Shown one piece after another: positions 8,574 through 18,217 of a DNA stretch of 64,000 nt. Below the pieces are notes generated by a model. It searched no databases, was not told the origin of the DNA, and saw only the letters and a program-made list of their open reading frames with translations. Source of the stretch: Lysinibacter cavernae (GTDB lineage: Bacteria > Actinomycetota > Actinomycetes > Actinomycetales > Microbacteriaceae); contig NZ_JAAMOX010000002.1 in assembly GCF_011758565.1 (NCBI RefSeq), positions 248,001 to 312,000 of the forward strand, written 5' to 3'. The translations under genes were made by a program, and so were the position numbers. Position 1 is the first letter of the stretch, and each line of letters begins with the position of its first letter.

Positions 8574-9163
8574 TCTGCGCTCCTGCGCGATGAACTCCCA
8601 ATGAGCGACATGATCTCTGCGCGCGCCGCTGGGTCAGCAAGTTTGCCCCTGCTGGCGACGCTCACGATGGTGCTGTTGAGCTGGCGGGGTCCCCGATCAG
8701 TGACGCAGCCGTGGGCAGCTTCGAGCACAACGAGTACACCGTGCGGGCGCAACGCCGACTCGATGCTTGTCGCTACCTGTTCGGTCAGCCGTTCCTGCAC
8801 CTGCGGGCGGGAAGCGTAGTCACTCAGAAGTCTCGGCAACGCGCCTAACCCAACCACACGCTCGTTTGGCTGATACGCGATATGAGCAACGCCTTGGAAC
8901 GGCAGCAGATGATGTTCACATACCGACCGGAACGTGAGGTCACGCATAAGCACAAGCTCGCCGGTGTCATCGCCTACCGGGATGCTGTCGACAAGATGCC
9001 GATCCGCATCTTCCCCAACACCAGAAAAGAAATCGGCGTAGGCCTCTGCCACCCTGGCTGGAGTGGTCTCCAGTCCAGGGCGGTCAAGGTCTTCACCGAT
9101 TGCGGCCAATATTTCGCTGACCGCGGCTTCGATGCGAGCCTTATCGATGCGCGACTCGTTCAC
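8570..9163 (-). CDS. folE: GTP cyclohydrolase I
   Basis: Converts GTP to dihydroneopterin triphosphate, the first step of the folate pathway. The 197-residue protein has the zinc site SVCEHHLLPF (Cys and His ligands) and a third ligand in AHGCVTDRGPRQ. The usual HxCM sequence around that Cys is replaced by HGCVTDRG, a variant I recall from other actinobacteria, so activity is expected. The GTG start has AGGGA six bases upstream. It lies 9 bases after ftsH, so the whole fol operon is probably read from the ftsH promoter. Confidence 0.95.
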   Translation of the reverse strand: MNESRIDKARIEAAVSEILAAIGEDLDRPGLETTPARVAEAYADFFSGVGEDADRHLVDSIPVGDDTGELVLMRDLTFRSVCEHHLLPFQGVAHIAYQPNERVVGLGALPRLLSDYASRPQVQERLTEQVATSIESALRPHGVLVVLEAAHGCVTDRGPRQLNSTIVSVASRGKLADPAARAEIMSLIGSSSRRSAE

Positions 9164-9172
9164 TCAGGTTCC

Positions 9173-11215
9173 CTACCCGTCTGACTCCGGAGCAGGTTCG
9201 CTCGCGCCCGGCGTTGTTGTGCCTTGGGTGTCAGTAGTGTTCGTTTCTTCGGTCGCGGATGCCGTCGCAACAGCTTCTTCGACGGAGGCATCGGTCTTGG
9301 CGATCGCTGGGATCTCAACGGGTGGCAAATCCGAGACGGGACGTCCCTCGCTCGACAACCACTGGGGACGCGGAGGAAGGCGCTTCACGTCTTTGAAGAT
9401 CTCGGCCAACTGGTTGTGGTCGAGCGTCTCCTTCTCGAGGAGCTCCCTCGCAAGGCGGTCGAGCACATGACGGTTCTCGTTGAGCACCTGCCAGGCCTCG
9501 TTGTGCGCGTTCTCAATGATTGCGCGGATCTCGTGGTCTACCTTTTCGGCGAGGCCCTCGGAGTAGTCGCGTGACTGGCCAAAGTCGCCGAGGTAGGCGC
9601 CTCCGGTTGCGGTCCCAAGCATGACGGGGCCAAGCTCTGCGGTCATGCCGTATTCGGTGACCATCTTGCGGGCGGTTCCCGTTGCCTTTTCGATGTCGTT
9701 TGAGGCACCAGTAGTTGGGTCGTGGAAGACAATTTCTTCGGCAACGCGGCCACCCATGGCATACGCGATCTGGTCAAGCAGCTCGTTACGAGAGACCGAG
9801 TACTTGTCTTCGAGCGGAATCACCATGGTGTACCCAAGCGCGCGTCCACGAGGAAGGATCGTGACCTTCGTGACCGGGTCGGTGTTGTTCATCGAGGCGG
9901 CCACAAGTGCGTGCCCACCCTCGTGGTACGCCGTCACCAGCTTCTCTTTGTCCTTCATCAGACGCGTGCGGCGCTGAGGGCCAGCAATGACTCGGTCGAT
10001 AGCTTCGTCAAGGGCGCGGTTGTCAATGAGCTGCGCGTTCGAACGGGCCGTCAAGAGCGCGGCCTCGTTGAGGACGTTGGCAAGGTCGGCACCGGTGAAG
10101 CCCGGCGTCTTGCGGGCAACAACATCGAGGTCAACGTTCTCAGCGAGCGGCTTGCCCTTCGAGTGCACCTCAAGGATCTGGCGTCGGCCGATCATATCGG
10201 GAGCATCCACGCCAATCTGGCGGTCAAAGCGACCAGGGCGAAGGAGCGCAGGGTCGAGCATGTCTGGCCGGTTGGTCGCTGCGATGAGGATGACGTTGGT
10301 CTTCACGTCGAAGCCGTCCATCTCAACCAGCAGCTGGTTGAGCGTCTGTTCGCGCTCGTCGTGTCCACCGCCCATGCCCTGCCCGCGGCGTTGACCAACG
10401 GCGTCGATCTCGTCAACAAAGATGATGGCTGGCGAGTTTTGCTTTGCCTGCTCAAAGAGGTCGCGGACGCGGCTCGCGCCAACGCCAACAAACATCTCGA
10501 CAAAGTCTGAACCAGAAATTGAGTAGAACGGCACGCCGGCCTCGCCTGCAACCGCGCGGGCAAGCAGCGTTTTACCCGTTCCTGGAGGGCCGTACAGCAG
10601 AACGCCCTTCGGGATTCGCGCCCCGACGGCGAGGAAGCGCGCTGGCTCTTGCAAAAACTCTTTGATCTCGTGCAGCTCTTCGATGGCTTCGTCTGCGCCA
10701 GCGACATCAGCGAAGGTCACCTGCGGGGTCTCCTTCGAGACGAGCTTGGCCTTCGACTTTCCAAACTGCATGACCTTGTTGCCGCCACCCTGCATGCTCG
10801 ACAGCATCCACCAGAAGAACAATCCGATGAGGAGCAGCGGAAGAATGAAACCGAGTACCGAGAGCCACGCATTCGGCTGGGGAACGTCGTCGGTAAAGCC
10901 CTTTTTCGGGTCGGCGTTATTCACGGCTTCGACAACTGCGTCGCCACGAGGCGTCACGTAGTAGAAGTACACCTCTTTGCCGTCTTCTTTGTCGGCCTTA
11001 GAGAGCACAAGGTTGACCCGCTGCTCACCGTCGATAATCTCAGCAGATTCGACTTTGCCCTGTTTCAGGTATTCAAGACCGTCTTGTGTCTTGATCTCCT
11101 TTGCGCCACCGCCAGAGATCAGACTCCAACCAAGCAGCACCACGATGGGGGCAATGATGATGTAGATGAGTGGACCGCGAAAAATCTTCTTCGAACGGTT
11201 AGTCTTCTCAGCCAA
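9173..11215 (-). CDS. ftsH: ATP-dependent zinc metalloprotease FtsH
   Basis: Membrane-anchored AAA+ protease that extracts and degrades membrane and short-lived cytoplasmic proteins. In the 680-residue form chosen here, membrane segments lie at about 15-32 and 118-138 around a small extracytoplasmic domain, then the AAA domain with GPPGTGKT (209-216), the pore motif [11 protein letters not shown], a DEID Walker B, and the peptidase domain with HEGGH (431-435). The C-terminal tail is acidic and Thr-rich. I prefer the TTG at 11215, which has AAAGG 8 bases upstream; a TTG ten codons earlier is possible. It heads the folE-P-B-K operon, as in Mycobacterium. Confidence 0.95.
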   Translation of the reverse strand: MAEKTNRSKKIFRGPLIYIIIAPIVVLLGWSLISGGGAKEIKTQDGLEYLKQGKVESAEIIDGEQRVNLVLSKADKEDGKEVYFYYVTPRGDAVVEAVNNADPKKGFTDDVPQPNAWLSVLGFILPLLLIGLFFWWMLSSMQGGGNKVMQFGKSKAKLVSKETPQVTFADVAGADEAIEELHEIKEFLQEPARFLAVGARIPKGVLLYGPPGTGKTLLARAVAGEAGVPFYSISGSDFVEMFVGVGASRVRDLFEQAKQNSPAIIFVDEIDAVGQRRGQGMGGGHDEREQTLNQLLVEMDGFDVKTNVILIAATNRPDMLDPALLRPGRFDRQIGVDAPDMIGRRQILEVHSKGKPLAENVDLDVVARKTPGFTGADLANVLNEAALLTARSNAQLIDNRALDEAIDRVIAGPQRRTRLMKDKEKLVTAYHEGGHALVAASMNNTDPVTKVTILPRGRALGYTMVIPLEDKYSVSRNELLDQIAYAMGGRVAEEIVFHDPTTGASNDIEKATGTARKMVTEYGMTAELGPVMLGTATGGAYLGDFGQSRDYSEGLAEKVDHEIRAIIENAHNEAWQVLNENRHVLDRLARELLEKETLDHNQLAEIFKDVKRLPPRPQWLSSEGRPVSDLPPVEIPAIAKTDASVEEAVATASATEETNTTDTQGTTTPGASEPAPESDG

Positions 11216-11328
11216 TCGGGGCACCTTTCTGGATGCGCTCAACACACCGACACTTCGGGCGGTCTACAGGACAGATTACAGAGTTTTTTCTGAGCGTCTG
11301 TCGGGTTTCTGCCCTCGGCGTAATGAAC

Positions 11329-11365
11329 GGGGCGGTGGCAGGCCTCAACAGCCCACCACCGCCCC
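11329..11365 (-). terminator. Hairpin downstream of the propeller membrane protein gene
   Basis: A perfect 10-bp stem (GGGGCGGTGG at 11329-11338 with CCACCGCCCC at 11356-11365) and a 17-base loop lie 17 bases past the stop codon of the leftward gene. There is no U-tract, as is common for actinobacterial hairpin terminators. It would separate that gene from ftsH. Confidence 0.6.
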
Positions 11366-11381
11366 GGTTCGATACAGGTAA

Positions 11382-13505
11382 TTACTTCTTGAGGACTCGC
11401 ATTGACGCGTCTTCGGTGTTCATGATCACGATGCGGTCGCCGACCTGGGCAACGGCATCGCCGTCGTCAAGATCCATTGACCACATTTCGCCCTCGTCGC
11501 TCGCCTTGAACCCGGTGAGCGTGTCGCTGTCGGACAGGTAGAACGTGTCAGAGCCGAGGATCGGGGCAGACCCGAATGATCCGGAATCCGAATCGTCAAT
11601 TCCCGACTTGAACGAGAACTTCTCGTCATCAGGGTTCGCGTAGCCGACAACCTTCTTGCCATCAATCACAACCAGCAGGCCGTTCAGGATGCCAACAACG
11701 CCGTCTGACTTGACCTCGTCTTTCCACTCTTCCGAACCGTTAGAGAGGTTGATGCGGACCGTTTCGAACTCGCCCTTTTTGTTGTACGTCATGAGTACGG
11801 CGAAGTCTTCGGTTCCCGTGACATAGCTGCCCTTGAGCGCGTCGTCCCACATGGACTTGTCGTTCTTGACGTCCCATCGCTCAATGTTGTAGGTCGTGTC
11901 AGTCGACGACTTCGCTTCGGTGCGGAAGACGATGTCGGTTCCGGCAAGGCCACGGTAGGAGACCTCGTCGTCCATGTCAGAGCCGAACGGAGCCTTCTTG
12001 CCGTCGGACAGGTTCACAACCTTGTCGTCAAGGGCTACGTAGTCGTCACCAATCTTGACTGGGAACGAGTACTTGCTGTCAAGATCTTCGGACCAGACGG
12101 TGTCAGAGTCAAGATCATCAGCGTCGTAGGCAAGGAATTCATCAGCCGACGTGACAAGCACGCGAGAGTCAGTCACAACCGAGATCGCCGAAGCGGCACC
12201 GTCGATGTCAGCCTTTGACGAGACATCGCCCTTCTTGGCGCTGAGCGCGAGCAGAGTCGACTCGTCATCCGCAACCGAGTAGGTGAGCACAAAAACGCTG
12301 TTTGAACCCGGCAGAGCTGCAGCTGAGACAACCTGTGCGTCATCGTGGCCAGAGGCATCTCCGACGTTGACGTTCCAGTCTTCGTCACCCGAGTCGAGGT
12401 TTGCCGAGGCAATGGAACCAGCGGTTGCTTCGTCCGACTTCTTGCTGTCGGAATCCTTCGAGTCTTTGTCCTTGCTGTCCGAGTCCTTCGAGCTGGAGCC
12501 GGATGGCTTCTTCTCAGCCAGGAAACCAAACTCGAGGCCGCTCGAACCGTCGTAGAAGCCATCCCAGTATCCGGTGAGCTCCATGTAACGGTCATACGTG
12601 CCGTTGGTCTCAAGCCACGAGTAGTAGTCAGACTCGCCCGTCGCAAGGAACTTCTCGCCGTCGGCGAATCCGTCGGCGTAGTCCTCGTCATAGCCTTCGT
12701 ACCAACGCGATTCTGACTCGTAGTCGCCGAGGTCAAGGTCGTCGAGGTCGTAATCGTCAAGCCCAAGGTCGCTGAGGTCGTAATCGCTGCCACCGGCGGC
12801 CGATGTGTTCCAGAGCAGAACCGAGCCGTCAATCGCTGACGGCGAGTATCCGGATGCGGTGAAGTCGTCACCGTCGTCTGGCCAGCTCAGGTCTGGTCCT
12901 TCTTTTGGCTCGTTGTAGAGGTCAACCACAGCGCCACTGGCTGAAGCGGCTGAGCCACCAAAGAGGTTAGGCAATACGAGGATGCAGATGGCGACGATGG
13001 CCGCGATAACGACGGCTCCACCGGCACTCAGGCCAATAATGAGGCCCTTCTTCGATTTCTTTGCCGGCTGCTCGGGTGCTCCACCGGGCGTCCCCTGGTA
13101 GGCGGCGCCACCATAGTTTCCTGCTGGAGGGCCCTGGTATCCGCCAGCCTGAGGTGCCGTTGCGTATGAGGGGGCTCCTCCTGGCGCAACTGGGGTGGTC
13201 GGCGCGGTTGGCGCCGCGTTATAGGTGGGCGTCGCAGGGACCGCTGGCGTCTCAGGAACGCTCGGCGCTGCTTGCGAGCGGGCCGCGAGGGCAGCGTTGA
13301 TTTCGGGAACGTTCAGCTGTCCGAGCCAGGTGAGCAGGTCGGGGTAAGCGTTGGGGTGGGCGGCAACAAGGTGACGGAGCTGCGGAAAGTTTTGTGCGTA
13401 CTGCGCGAGGTCCGCCGGACTGGTCTGAGCGTTCGCAAGCGCGGCTCTCGCTGCTGCCTCACTGTCGGGTCCGGTGCCCCCGGGAGCCTGTTCAAAGCCA
13501 TTCAT
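11382..13505 (-). CDS. Membrane-anchored protein with variant Leu-rich head and PQQ-like beta-propeller tail
   Basis: A 707-residue protein of unknown role. Residues about 15-75 resemble the variant leucine-rich repeat domain seen at the head of some actinobacterial membrane proteins (NFPQLRHLVAAHPNAYPDLL). A Pro/Gly/Ala linker and KKSKK precede one transmembrane helix (about 158-178). The extracytoplasmic part starts with a very acidic Asp/Tyr-rich region, then a Ser/Lys/Asp linker (about 340-365), then repeated beta-strand units typical of PQQ-like propellers. It is probably a cell-surface scaffold or sensor, but no enzyme motif is seen. It lies between hpt and ftsH, and a hairpin follows it. 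Confidence 0.75.
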   Translation of the reverse strand: MNGFEQAPGGTGPDSEAAARAALANAQTSPADLAQYAQNFPQLRHLVAAHPNAYPDLLTWLGQLNVPEINAALAARSQAAPSVPETPAVPATPTYNAAPTAPTTPVAPGGAPSYATAPQAGGYQGPPAGNYGGAAYQGTPGGAPEQPAKKSKKGLIIGLSAGGAVVIAAIVAICILVLPNLFGGSAASASGAVVDLYNEPKEGPDLSWPDDGDDFTASGYSPSAIDGSVLLWNTSAAGGSDYDLSDLGLDDYDLDDLDLGDYESESRWYEGYDEDYADGFADGEKFLATGESDYYSWLETNGTYDRYMELTGYWDGFYDGSSGLEFGFLAEKKPSGSSSKDSDSKDKDSKDSDSKKSDEATAGSIASANLDSGDEDWNVNVGDASGHDDAQVVSAAALPGSNSVFVLTYSVADDESTLLALSAKKGDVSSKADIDGAASAISVVTDSRVLVTSADEFLAYDADDLDSDTVWSEDLDSKYSFPVKIGDDYVALDDKVVNLSDGKKAPFGSDMDDEVSYRGLAGTDIVFRTEAKSSTDTTYNIERWDVKNDKSMWDDALKGSYVTGTEDFAVLMTYNKKGEFETVRINLSNGSEEWKDEVKSDGVVGILNGLLVVIDGKKVVGYANPDDEKFSFKSGIDDSDSGSFGSAPILGSDTFYLSDSDTLTGFKASDEGEMWSMDLDDGDAVAQVGDRIVIMNTEDASMRVLKK

Positions 13506-13694
13506 AGTGTTATTTGCCTAATCCTTATTTTGCGTTGTTCTACATACGAATATCCGCTCATGATGAACAGATAGGCCCCACCCGCCACGACTACGGTAAC
13601 GCAGTTCGCAGTCCGATTCACAATAATTGATGCCTGGAACAACAATTAAGTGCGCGATTATTCCCGCGGTGAGCCTTCGCGGTCGAGTTACTTA

Positions 13695-14267
13695 CTACTC
13701 GTAAATATGCTTGGCGAGCACAGCAACATCTTTGAGGTTGCGGTAGCGCTCGGCGAAATCGAGGCCATAGCCAACAACAAAATCATTCGGGATATCAAAC
13801 CCGATGTACTTCACATCGACCTCAACCTTTGCCGCGTCTGGCTTGCGGAGCATCGCACAAATCTCAACAGACGCAGCGCCACGAGCCTCAAGGTTTTCGC
13901 GCAACCACGACAGCGTCAGGCCAGAGTCGATGATGTCCTCGACGATGAGTACGTGACGACCGTGAAGATCGCTATCCAGATCCTTCAAGATACGAACAAC
14001 ACCGCTCGATTTCGTGCCGGCACCATACGAGCTCACCGCCATCCAGTCCATCTCAACGTGAATCCGGAGCTCACGCGCGAGATCCGCCATGACCATTACG
14101 GCACCCTTCAAGACGCCAACAAGCAGGGGCGGCTTTGCGTCAGGCTCCACAGCATCGGCGTAGTCAGCCTCGATCTGGCGTGCAAGCTCTGCCGTCTTGC
14201 TGGCCAGCTGCTCCTCGGTCACAAGAATCGCGGCGAGGTCGTCTGAGATATGCGATGAATCCATCAT
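13695..14267 (-). CDS. hpt: Hypoxanthine phosphoribosyltransferase
   Basis: Salvages hypoxanthine and guanine to IMP and GMP using PRPP. The 190-residue protein has the PRPP-binding signature VLIVEDIIDSGLTLSWL, the flexible-loop SSYGAGTKSSG, and the purine-site KYIGFDIPNDFVVGYGLDFAE (given in part: GFDIPNDFVVGYGLD). Two adjacent ATG codons (14267 and 14264) are possible starts; the first has GAAAG five bases upstream. It follows tilS by 108 bp, the usual actinobacterial arrangement. Confidence 0.94.
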   Translation of the reverse strand: MMDSSHISDDLAAILVTEEQLASKTAELARQIEADYADAVEPDAKPPLLVGVLKGAVMVMADLARELRIHVEMDWMAVSSYGAGTKSSGVVRILKDLDSDLHGRHVLIVEDIIDSGLTLSWLRENLEARGAASVEICAMLRKPDAAKVEVDVKYIGFDIPNDFVVGYGLDFAERYRNLKDVAVLAKHIYE

Positions 14268-14375
14268 TCACTTTCGGTTTGTGCATGGCCAGCCTGTAGG
14301 CGGCTTTGCAGCTGTGGTGGTCCAGTTACGTTGATACCACCACGGGTTGTGATGGCAACGGTGGCGGTCAGTTTG

Positions 14376-15467
14376 TTATTCGGAGGCAGATTCAGAATCC
14401 GCAGATGAGAAGACAATCCACTTGCCCTCACGTACAACCCTAATACCGGGAAGGTGAAGGGCTTTCTGTCCGTGCCAATCAGTGACAAGAGAGGCGACAG
14501 CCAAGGTATGAGAACGACTGAGCGAAACGCCAAACTCCGAGCGAACAACATAGCGAATAATGCGTTGTCGGAGCGCGGCCGGATTTGCCTCGAGCGCGCC
14601 AACAGAAACAGCGATGCCTGCCTCAGCGGGTTCCACGATTTCCTCGATGAACTCGTCAATCATCTGCTGGAACGCTTCATCATCCTCCCTGAGCTGTTCG
14701 GCAGTCCGCGCGAGCGCTTCAGCAACTCCCGGACCAATTTCTGCTTCCAGCTTGGGCAGTACTTTCGCTCGCACACGAACCCGACGGTACGAGGGGTCAT
14801 CGTTGTGCGGGTCATTCCAAAATTCCACATGGCTGTCTGCACAGCACTGTTCTGTATCTGCTCGGCGGAGTCCGAGGAACGGGCGGGCGAACCGCGTGCC
14901 AACCGCATCAACCGATTCAGGCGCCATCCCTGACAGGCTGGCCGCGCCAGAGCCCCTCGCAAGACCAAGCAGCACCGTCTCAGCTTGATCGTCAAGGGTA
15001 TGTCCGAGCAGCACCCCACGAGCGCCGGTCTCCCGAACCGCCTCTGCGAAGGCGGCGTAGCGCGCATCCCTTGCCGCAGCTTCGGGGCCACCCTCAGCGC
15101 CAACCACTACCCGACGGATAAGCACTGGATGCAGTCCAAACTCGCGCGCTTTGGCGGCCGCGTTGGCTGCCACGGCTTCTGAGCCCTCCTGCAGCCCGTG
15201 GTCAACGATGACGGCGCCGGCACGCAGCCCAAGCTGGTGAGCTTCAAACGCGGTAGCCAACGCAAGGGCGAGTGAATCCGCGCCGCCGCTCAGGCCAACA
15301 AGCACGTCAGCCGAGGCCCCTTCCCCCGCCAGATCGTCGCACCAGGAGCCGAGGACAACGCGGACCGCTGACCGCGCCTCGGCAATAGCCGGCGTGAGTT
15401 TTGGGGCCTTTGGAGGCCTGCCTCCGCGAGGCACTTCGGCGGAAACTGGAGTGGGAGGTGTTGGCAT
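14376..15467 (-). CDS. tilS: tRNA(Ile)-lysidine synthase
   Basis: Modifies the wobble cytidine of tRNA-Ile(CAU) to lysidine with ATP and lysine, so that AUA is read as Ile. The 363-residue protein carries the N-type ATP pyrophosphatase PP-loop VGLSGGADSLALALATA (about residues 57-73), LLGHTLDDQAETVLLGLARG, and RPFLGLRRADTE. The C-terminal substrate domain is short, as in other actinobacterial TilS. The start codon has no strong ribosome site. Divergent from ppa. Confidence 0.93.
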   Translation of the reverse strand: MPTPPTPVSAEVPRGGRPPKAPKLTPAIAEARSAVRVVLGSWCDDLAGEGASADVLVGLSGGADSLALALATAFEAHQLGLRAGAVIVDHGLQEGSEAVAANAAAKAREFGLHPVLIRRVVVGAEGGPEAAARDARYAAFAEAVRETGARGVLLGHTLDDQAETVLLGLARGSGAASLSGMAPESVDAVGTRFARPFLGLRRADTEQCCADSHVEFWNDPHNDDPSYRRVRVRAKVLPKLEAEIGPGVAEALARTAEQLREDDEAFQQMIDEFIEEIVEPAEAGIAVSVGALEANPAALRQRIIRYVVRSEFGVSLSRSHTLAVASLVTDWHGQKALHLPGIRVVREGKWIVFSSADSESASE

Positions 15468-15613
15468 GCAACAAGGCTACCTGTCCGCCAGAATCCAGGC
15501 AGCATGCGAGATGATCTACTACTCTTGGATGCGGTGCAGGCGCAACTTCGCGCAATCATGCGCACACAGCTTTACCACCACGACCAATTCATCAACAAAA
15601 GGAGCCGCCACCC

Positions 15614-16105
15614 ATGGCCGCATATGATGCCGTTGTCGAGATCCCGAAGGGGAGCCGCAACAAGTACGAAATCGACCACGAAACCGGACGCGTCTACCTT
15701 GACCGCGTACTGTTCACCGCATTTGTGTACCCCACAGACTACGGATACTTCGAAAACACGCTTGGCCTCGACGGCGACCCCGTTGATGTACTGGTCCTCC
15801 TCGAGTACCCCGTCTACCCCGGTGTTGGTGTCAAGGTTCGCCCCGTTGGCGTCTTGAACATGAGCGACGAGGCCGGAAACGACGCCAAGGTTATCGCGGT
15901 CCCCCACAAGGATCCACGCTGGAGCCACATCCAGGACATCAACGATGTTCCGGAGCAGACTCGGAAAGAAATCGAGCACTTCTTCACTCGTTACAAGGAC
16001 CTGGAGCCTGGCAAATGGGTCAAGATCGACGGCTGGGGCGATGCCGCGGAGGCCACGCAGATCGTTGAGGACGGATTCGTTCGCCTCAAGGAGGAAGGCC
16101 ACTAA
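15614..16105 (+). CDS. ppa: Inorganic pyrophosphatase, family I
   Basis: Hydrolyses pyrophosphate and so pulls biosynthetic reactions forward; cytoplasmic and Mg-dependent. The 163-residue length is typical of hexameric bacterial enzymes. It has [13 protein letters not shown] near the N-terminus and the metal-binding signature [10 protein letters not shown] (Asp triad). The start has AAAGGAG ten bases upstream. A strong rho-independent terminator follows. It is divergent from tilS, as in other actinobacteria. Confidence 0.97.
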   Translation: MAAYDAVVEIPKGSRNKYEIDHETGRVYLDRVLFTAFVYPTDYGYFENTLGLDGDPVDVLVLLEYPVYPGVGVKVRPVGVLNMSDEAGNDAKVIAVPHKDPRWSHIQDINDVPEQTRKEIEHFFTRYKDLEPGKWVKIDGWGDAAEATQIVEDGFVRLKEEGH

Positions 16106-16125
16106 GCCTCCCGAACGCAGCACGC

Positions 16126-16160
16126 AAAAAACCGCCCCACGTCGCGTGGGGCGGTTTTTT
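16126..16160. terminator. Bidirectional rho-independent terminator (ppa / M23 peptidase)
   Basis: A 10-bp GC stem (16132-16141 with 16145-16154) with a TCG loop is flanked by six A residues on the left and six T residues on the right. It therefore works as an intrinsic terminator in both directions between the convergent genes. Confidence 0.95.
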
Positions 16161-16181
16161 GTATGTTGCGCTACGGTCGCC

Positions 16182-17546
16182 CTAAAGCGGCAGTCCCAGG
16201 TTAGCCATGAAAGGCTCGGGGTCTACGAAGCTGCCGTTCACCAAGACCTCGTAGTGCAGGTGGCAACCGGAGGCGTTGCCGGTCTGGCCGGTGCCGGCGA
16301 TAACCGTTCCAGCTTGCACCTGTTGACCGTAGCCAACGTAGATGCCGCCCTCCATGATGTGCGCGTAACGCGTGCTGATACCGTTGCCGTGGTCGATGTA
16401 GACCATGTAGCCACCGCCGCCATATGCCCAGCCAGCGTAGGTCACGGTTCCAGCCGACGCGGCGTAGATAGGCGCGCCGCAACCGGCTGCGAGGTCTGTT
16501 CCCGTGTGCGTGACGCCAGAGCAGTATCCGTTGTTACAGACGGTGCCACGTCCGCCGTATCCCGAACTCACGTACCCGTTGCTCGGCCTGGTCCAACCGC
16601 CTGCTGATGGAGGAGGAGTGACCACAACACCGCCGCCACCGCCGGAGTTTCCACCGCCGCCGCCACCGCCGTTTTGGGCCTGTTGCTCACGCCAAATACG
16701 GGCTTGCTCGGCAAGTTGAGCCTGGTATGCGGCCTCAGCCGCGATGCGAGCCTCTTCTTCTTGACGCAGACGCTCTTCGTAGCCGGCAACCGTGGTGGCC
16801 GTGGTGTCTTTCAGCGCGGCGAGTTGCGCTTGCAGCACACCCTCTTGCTCTTTTTGACTCGTCAGTTTGTTCTGTGATTCCTGGGCAGCGGTCGCCGCCG
16901 CCTGCATAGCCGTCTCGGCCTCAGCGCGCAGCGATTCGCGTTCGTTCTTTGCCGACTCAGCCTGCTCGCCGAGCGAAGCCGCGTTATTCGCGGCCTGGTT
17001 CGCCTCGTTGTACAGGTTAGTGTTGCGCTCGGTCGCCTTGCTCATCATGCTCATCTTCGAGAGCAAGCCGTCGGCGGCAGAGGCATCCTGATCGAGCAAC
17101 AGCTCGAGGGTGCCGTCAGTTCCGTTGTTGCGGTACATCTGGGCGGCGAGGACGCCGGCCTGGTCTGAGGCCTCAGTTGCGGCAACTTCACTTTCGCTAG
17201 CTTCTTGTTCAAGCGCCTGGAATCGTGAATCGGCCTCAACGAATTTGGTCTCAGCCTCCGAATAAATGAGTGCAGTGCGCTCTGCCTCAGTTTGAGTCGC
17301 TTTGACTTCGTCTTGCAGCGTGATGATGAGATTCTCGATCTCGGTCACCTTATTGGAGGTCGCTGCCTCGTCATTCTTCGCTTTCTGGACATCATCCCAA
17401 GTAGGAAGATCAACCGCGTATGCGGGCGCTGTTGTTGCGTTTGCAACCAGCGCCGTGGCAAGTACTCCGCCAACCAGCGCGAGCGCAATGGCGCGGCGAA
17501 CGCCGAACCCCACTCGGCGCGGTGCCGTATCGTGCATTGCTGTCAT
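16182..17546 (-). CDS. Secreted M23 (LytM-type) peptidoglycan peptidase with coiled-coil
   Basis: A 454-residue exported protein. The signal peptide has basic Arg residues, a hydrophobic core and APAYA-V as a likely cleavage site (near residue 44). Residues about 50-290 form long coiled coils rich in Glu, Ala and Gln, then a Gly-rich hinge, then an M23 domain with the zinc ligands HTGTD and HLHYE present, so it should be an active endopeptidase. The domain layout matches EnvC/RipB-like cell-wall hydrolases that act in division. Two Cys pairs in the catalytic domain may form disulfides. It is monocistronic and ends at the shared terminator with ppa. Confidence 0.9.
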   Translation of the reverse strand: MTAMHDTAPRRVGFGVRRAIALALVGGVLATALVANATTAPAYAVDLPTWDDVQKAKNDEAATSNKVTEIENLIITLQDEVKATQTEAERTALIYSEAETKFVEADSRFQALEQEASESEVAATEASDQAGVLAAQMYRNNGTDGTLELLLDQDASAADGLLSKMSMMSKATERNTNLYNEANQAANNAASLGEQAESAKNERESLRAEAETAMQAAATAAQESQNKLTSQKEQEGVLQAQLAALKDTTATTVAGYEERLRQEEEARIAAEAAYQAQLAEQARIWREQQAQNGGGGGGGNSGGGGGVVVTPPPSAGGWTRPSNGYVSSGYGGRGTVCNNGYCSGVTHTGTDLAAGCGAPIYAASAGTVTYAGWAYGGGGYMVYIDHGNGISTRYAHIMEGGIYVGYGQQVQAGTVIAGTGQTGNASGCHLHYEVLVNGSFVDPEPFMANLGLPL

Positions 17547-17795
17547 GATCCCTCACTACCCATTTACTGCCACTGAAATGCCCCGTACGCATGGCAGTTA
17601 AGACTTTTGTACGCCCTCCACACTAACAAGCATGGCCGCGTACCCGGAAACAAAAGGTGGTCTCAGCGTGAATTTAATGAGAATCACGGCAAAAACGCAC
17701 ACAAAACGGTAGCCCAACACTACTCCTGAAAATTTCTTTTTCCCTGATAATTCCGTGTAAATGCCATCGAATGCGCGTGGCATCCCCGTCTCAAT

Positions 17796-17825
17796 TTGAT
17801 TATTGGAATAGTTTCATCGTAAGCT
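17796..17825 (+). promoter_or_regulatory. Putative promoter of the tRNA cluster
   Basis: TTGATT at 17796-17801 and TAAGCT at 17820-17825, 18 bp apart, lie about 36 bp upstream of tRNA-Glu. This is a reasonable sigma-70-type promoter for the three tRNAs. The rest of the region from 17547 to 17860 shows no gene on either strand. Confidence 0.45.
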
Positions 17826-17860
17826 TGTGCCTCGGTAGTCATGGCGTTGAAAAGCGCTGA

Positions 17861-17933
17861 GGCCCCATCGTTTAGTGGCCTAGGACACCGCCCTTTCACG
17901 GCGGCAGCACGGGTTCGAATCCCGTTGGGGTCA
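17861..17933 (+). tRNA. tRNA-Glu (TTC)
   Basis: A 73-nt cloverleaf: acceptor GGCCCCA pairs with TGGGGTC (one G-T), anticodon stem CCGCC/GGCGG encloses CTTTCAC with anticodon TTC, and the T-loop is GGTTCGAATCC. CCA is not encoded. First of three tandem tRNA genes. Confidence 0.97.
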
Positions 17934-17967
17934 CGACTACCGATATAATTGCACAGTAACAAAGTAT

Positions 17968-18044
17968 GGCCCTGTAGCGCAGTTGGTTAGCGCGCCGCCC
18001 TGTCACGGCGGAGGTCGCGGGTTCAAGTCCCGTCAGGGTCGCCA
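17968..18044 (+). tRNA. tRNA-Asp (GTC)
   Basis: Acceptor GGCCCTG pairs with CAGGGTC, anticodon stem CCGCC/GGCGG encloses CTGTCAC with anticodon GTC, and the T-arm is GGGTTCAAGTCCC. The 3' CCA is encoded (18042-18044). Confidence 0.97.
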
Positions 18045-18048
18045 TTGT

Positions 18049-18077
18049 GAAAGCCCTTCCCTCGGGAAGGGTTTTCA
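18049..18077 (+). terminator. Hairpin after tRNA-Asp
   Basis: GAAAGCCCTTCCC and GGGAAGGGTTTTC form a near-perfect stem (one G-T) with a 2-3 base loop and a short T run inside the right arm. It may end part of the Glu-Asp transcript or act in processing before tRNA-Phe. Confidence 0.6.
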
Positions 18078-18102
18078 CCTTGCAGGGCGTTTATTCGCTC
18101 TG

Positions 18103-18175
18103 GGCTCTGTAGCTCAGTTGGTAGAGCGTTCGACTGAAAATCGAAAGGTCACCGGATCGATGCCGGTCGGAGCCA
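18103..18175 (+). tRNA. tRNA-Phe (GAA)
   Basis: Acceptor GGCTCTG pairs with CGGAGCC (one T-G), anticodon stem TTCGA/TCGAA encloses CTGAAAA with anticodon GAA. CCA is not encoded. Third member of the Glu-Asp-Phe cluster that is common in actinobacteria. Confidence 0.97.
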
Positions 18176-18177
18176 CT

Positions 18178-18217
18178 GTCCCCTTCCGTAGGCTTCTACT
18201 GGGGTTGGGGACTTTTT
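18178..18217 (+). terminator. Rho-independent terminator of the tRNA cluster
   Basis: GTCCCC at 18178-18183 pairs with GGGGAC at 18207-18212 and is followed by TTTTT. The 23-base interior can add weaker pairs. It lies 2 bases after tRNA-Phe. Confidence 0.75.

Noticed and set aside
8570-9163. Possible inactive GTP cyclohydrolase because HxCM is replaced by HGCVTDRG
   Set aside because: All three zinc ligands (two in CEHH, one Cys in the variant motif) are present, and I recall this variant in other actinobacterial enzymes.
17598-17783. A 61-codon minus-strand frame upstream of the tRNAs
   Set aside because: No ribosome site, poor codon bias, and it lies between a gene start and the tRNA promoter region.
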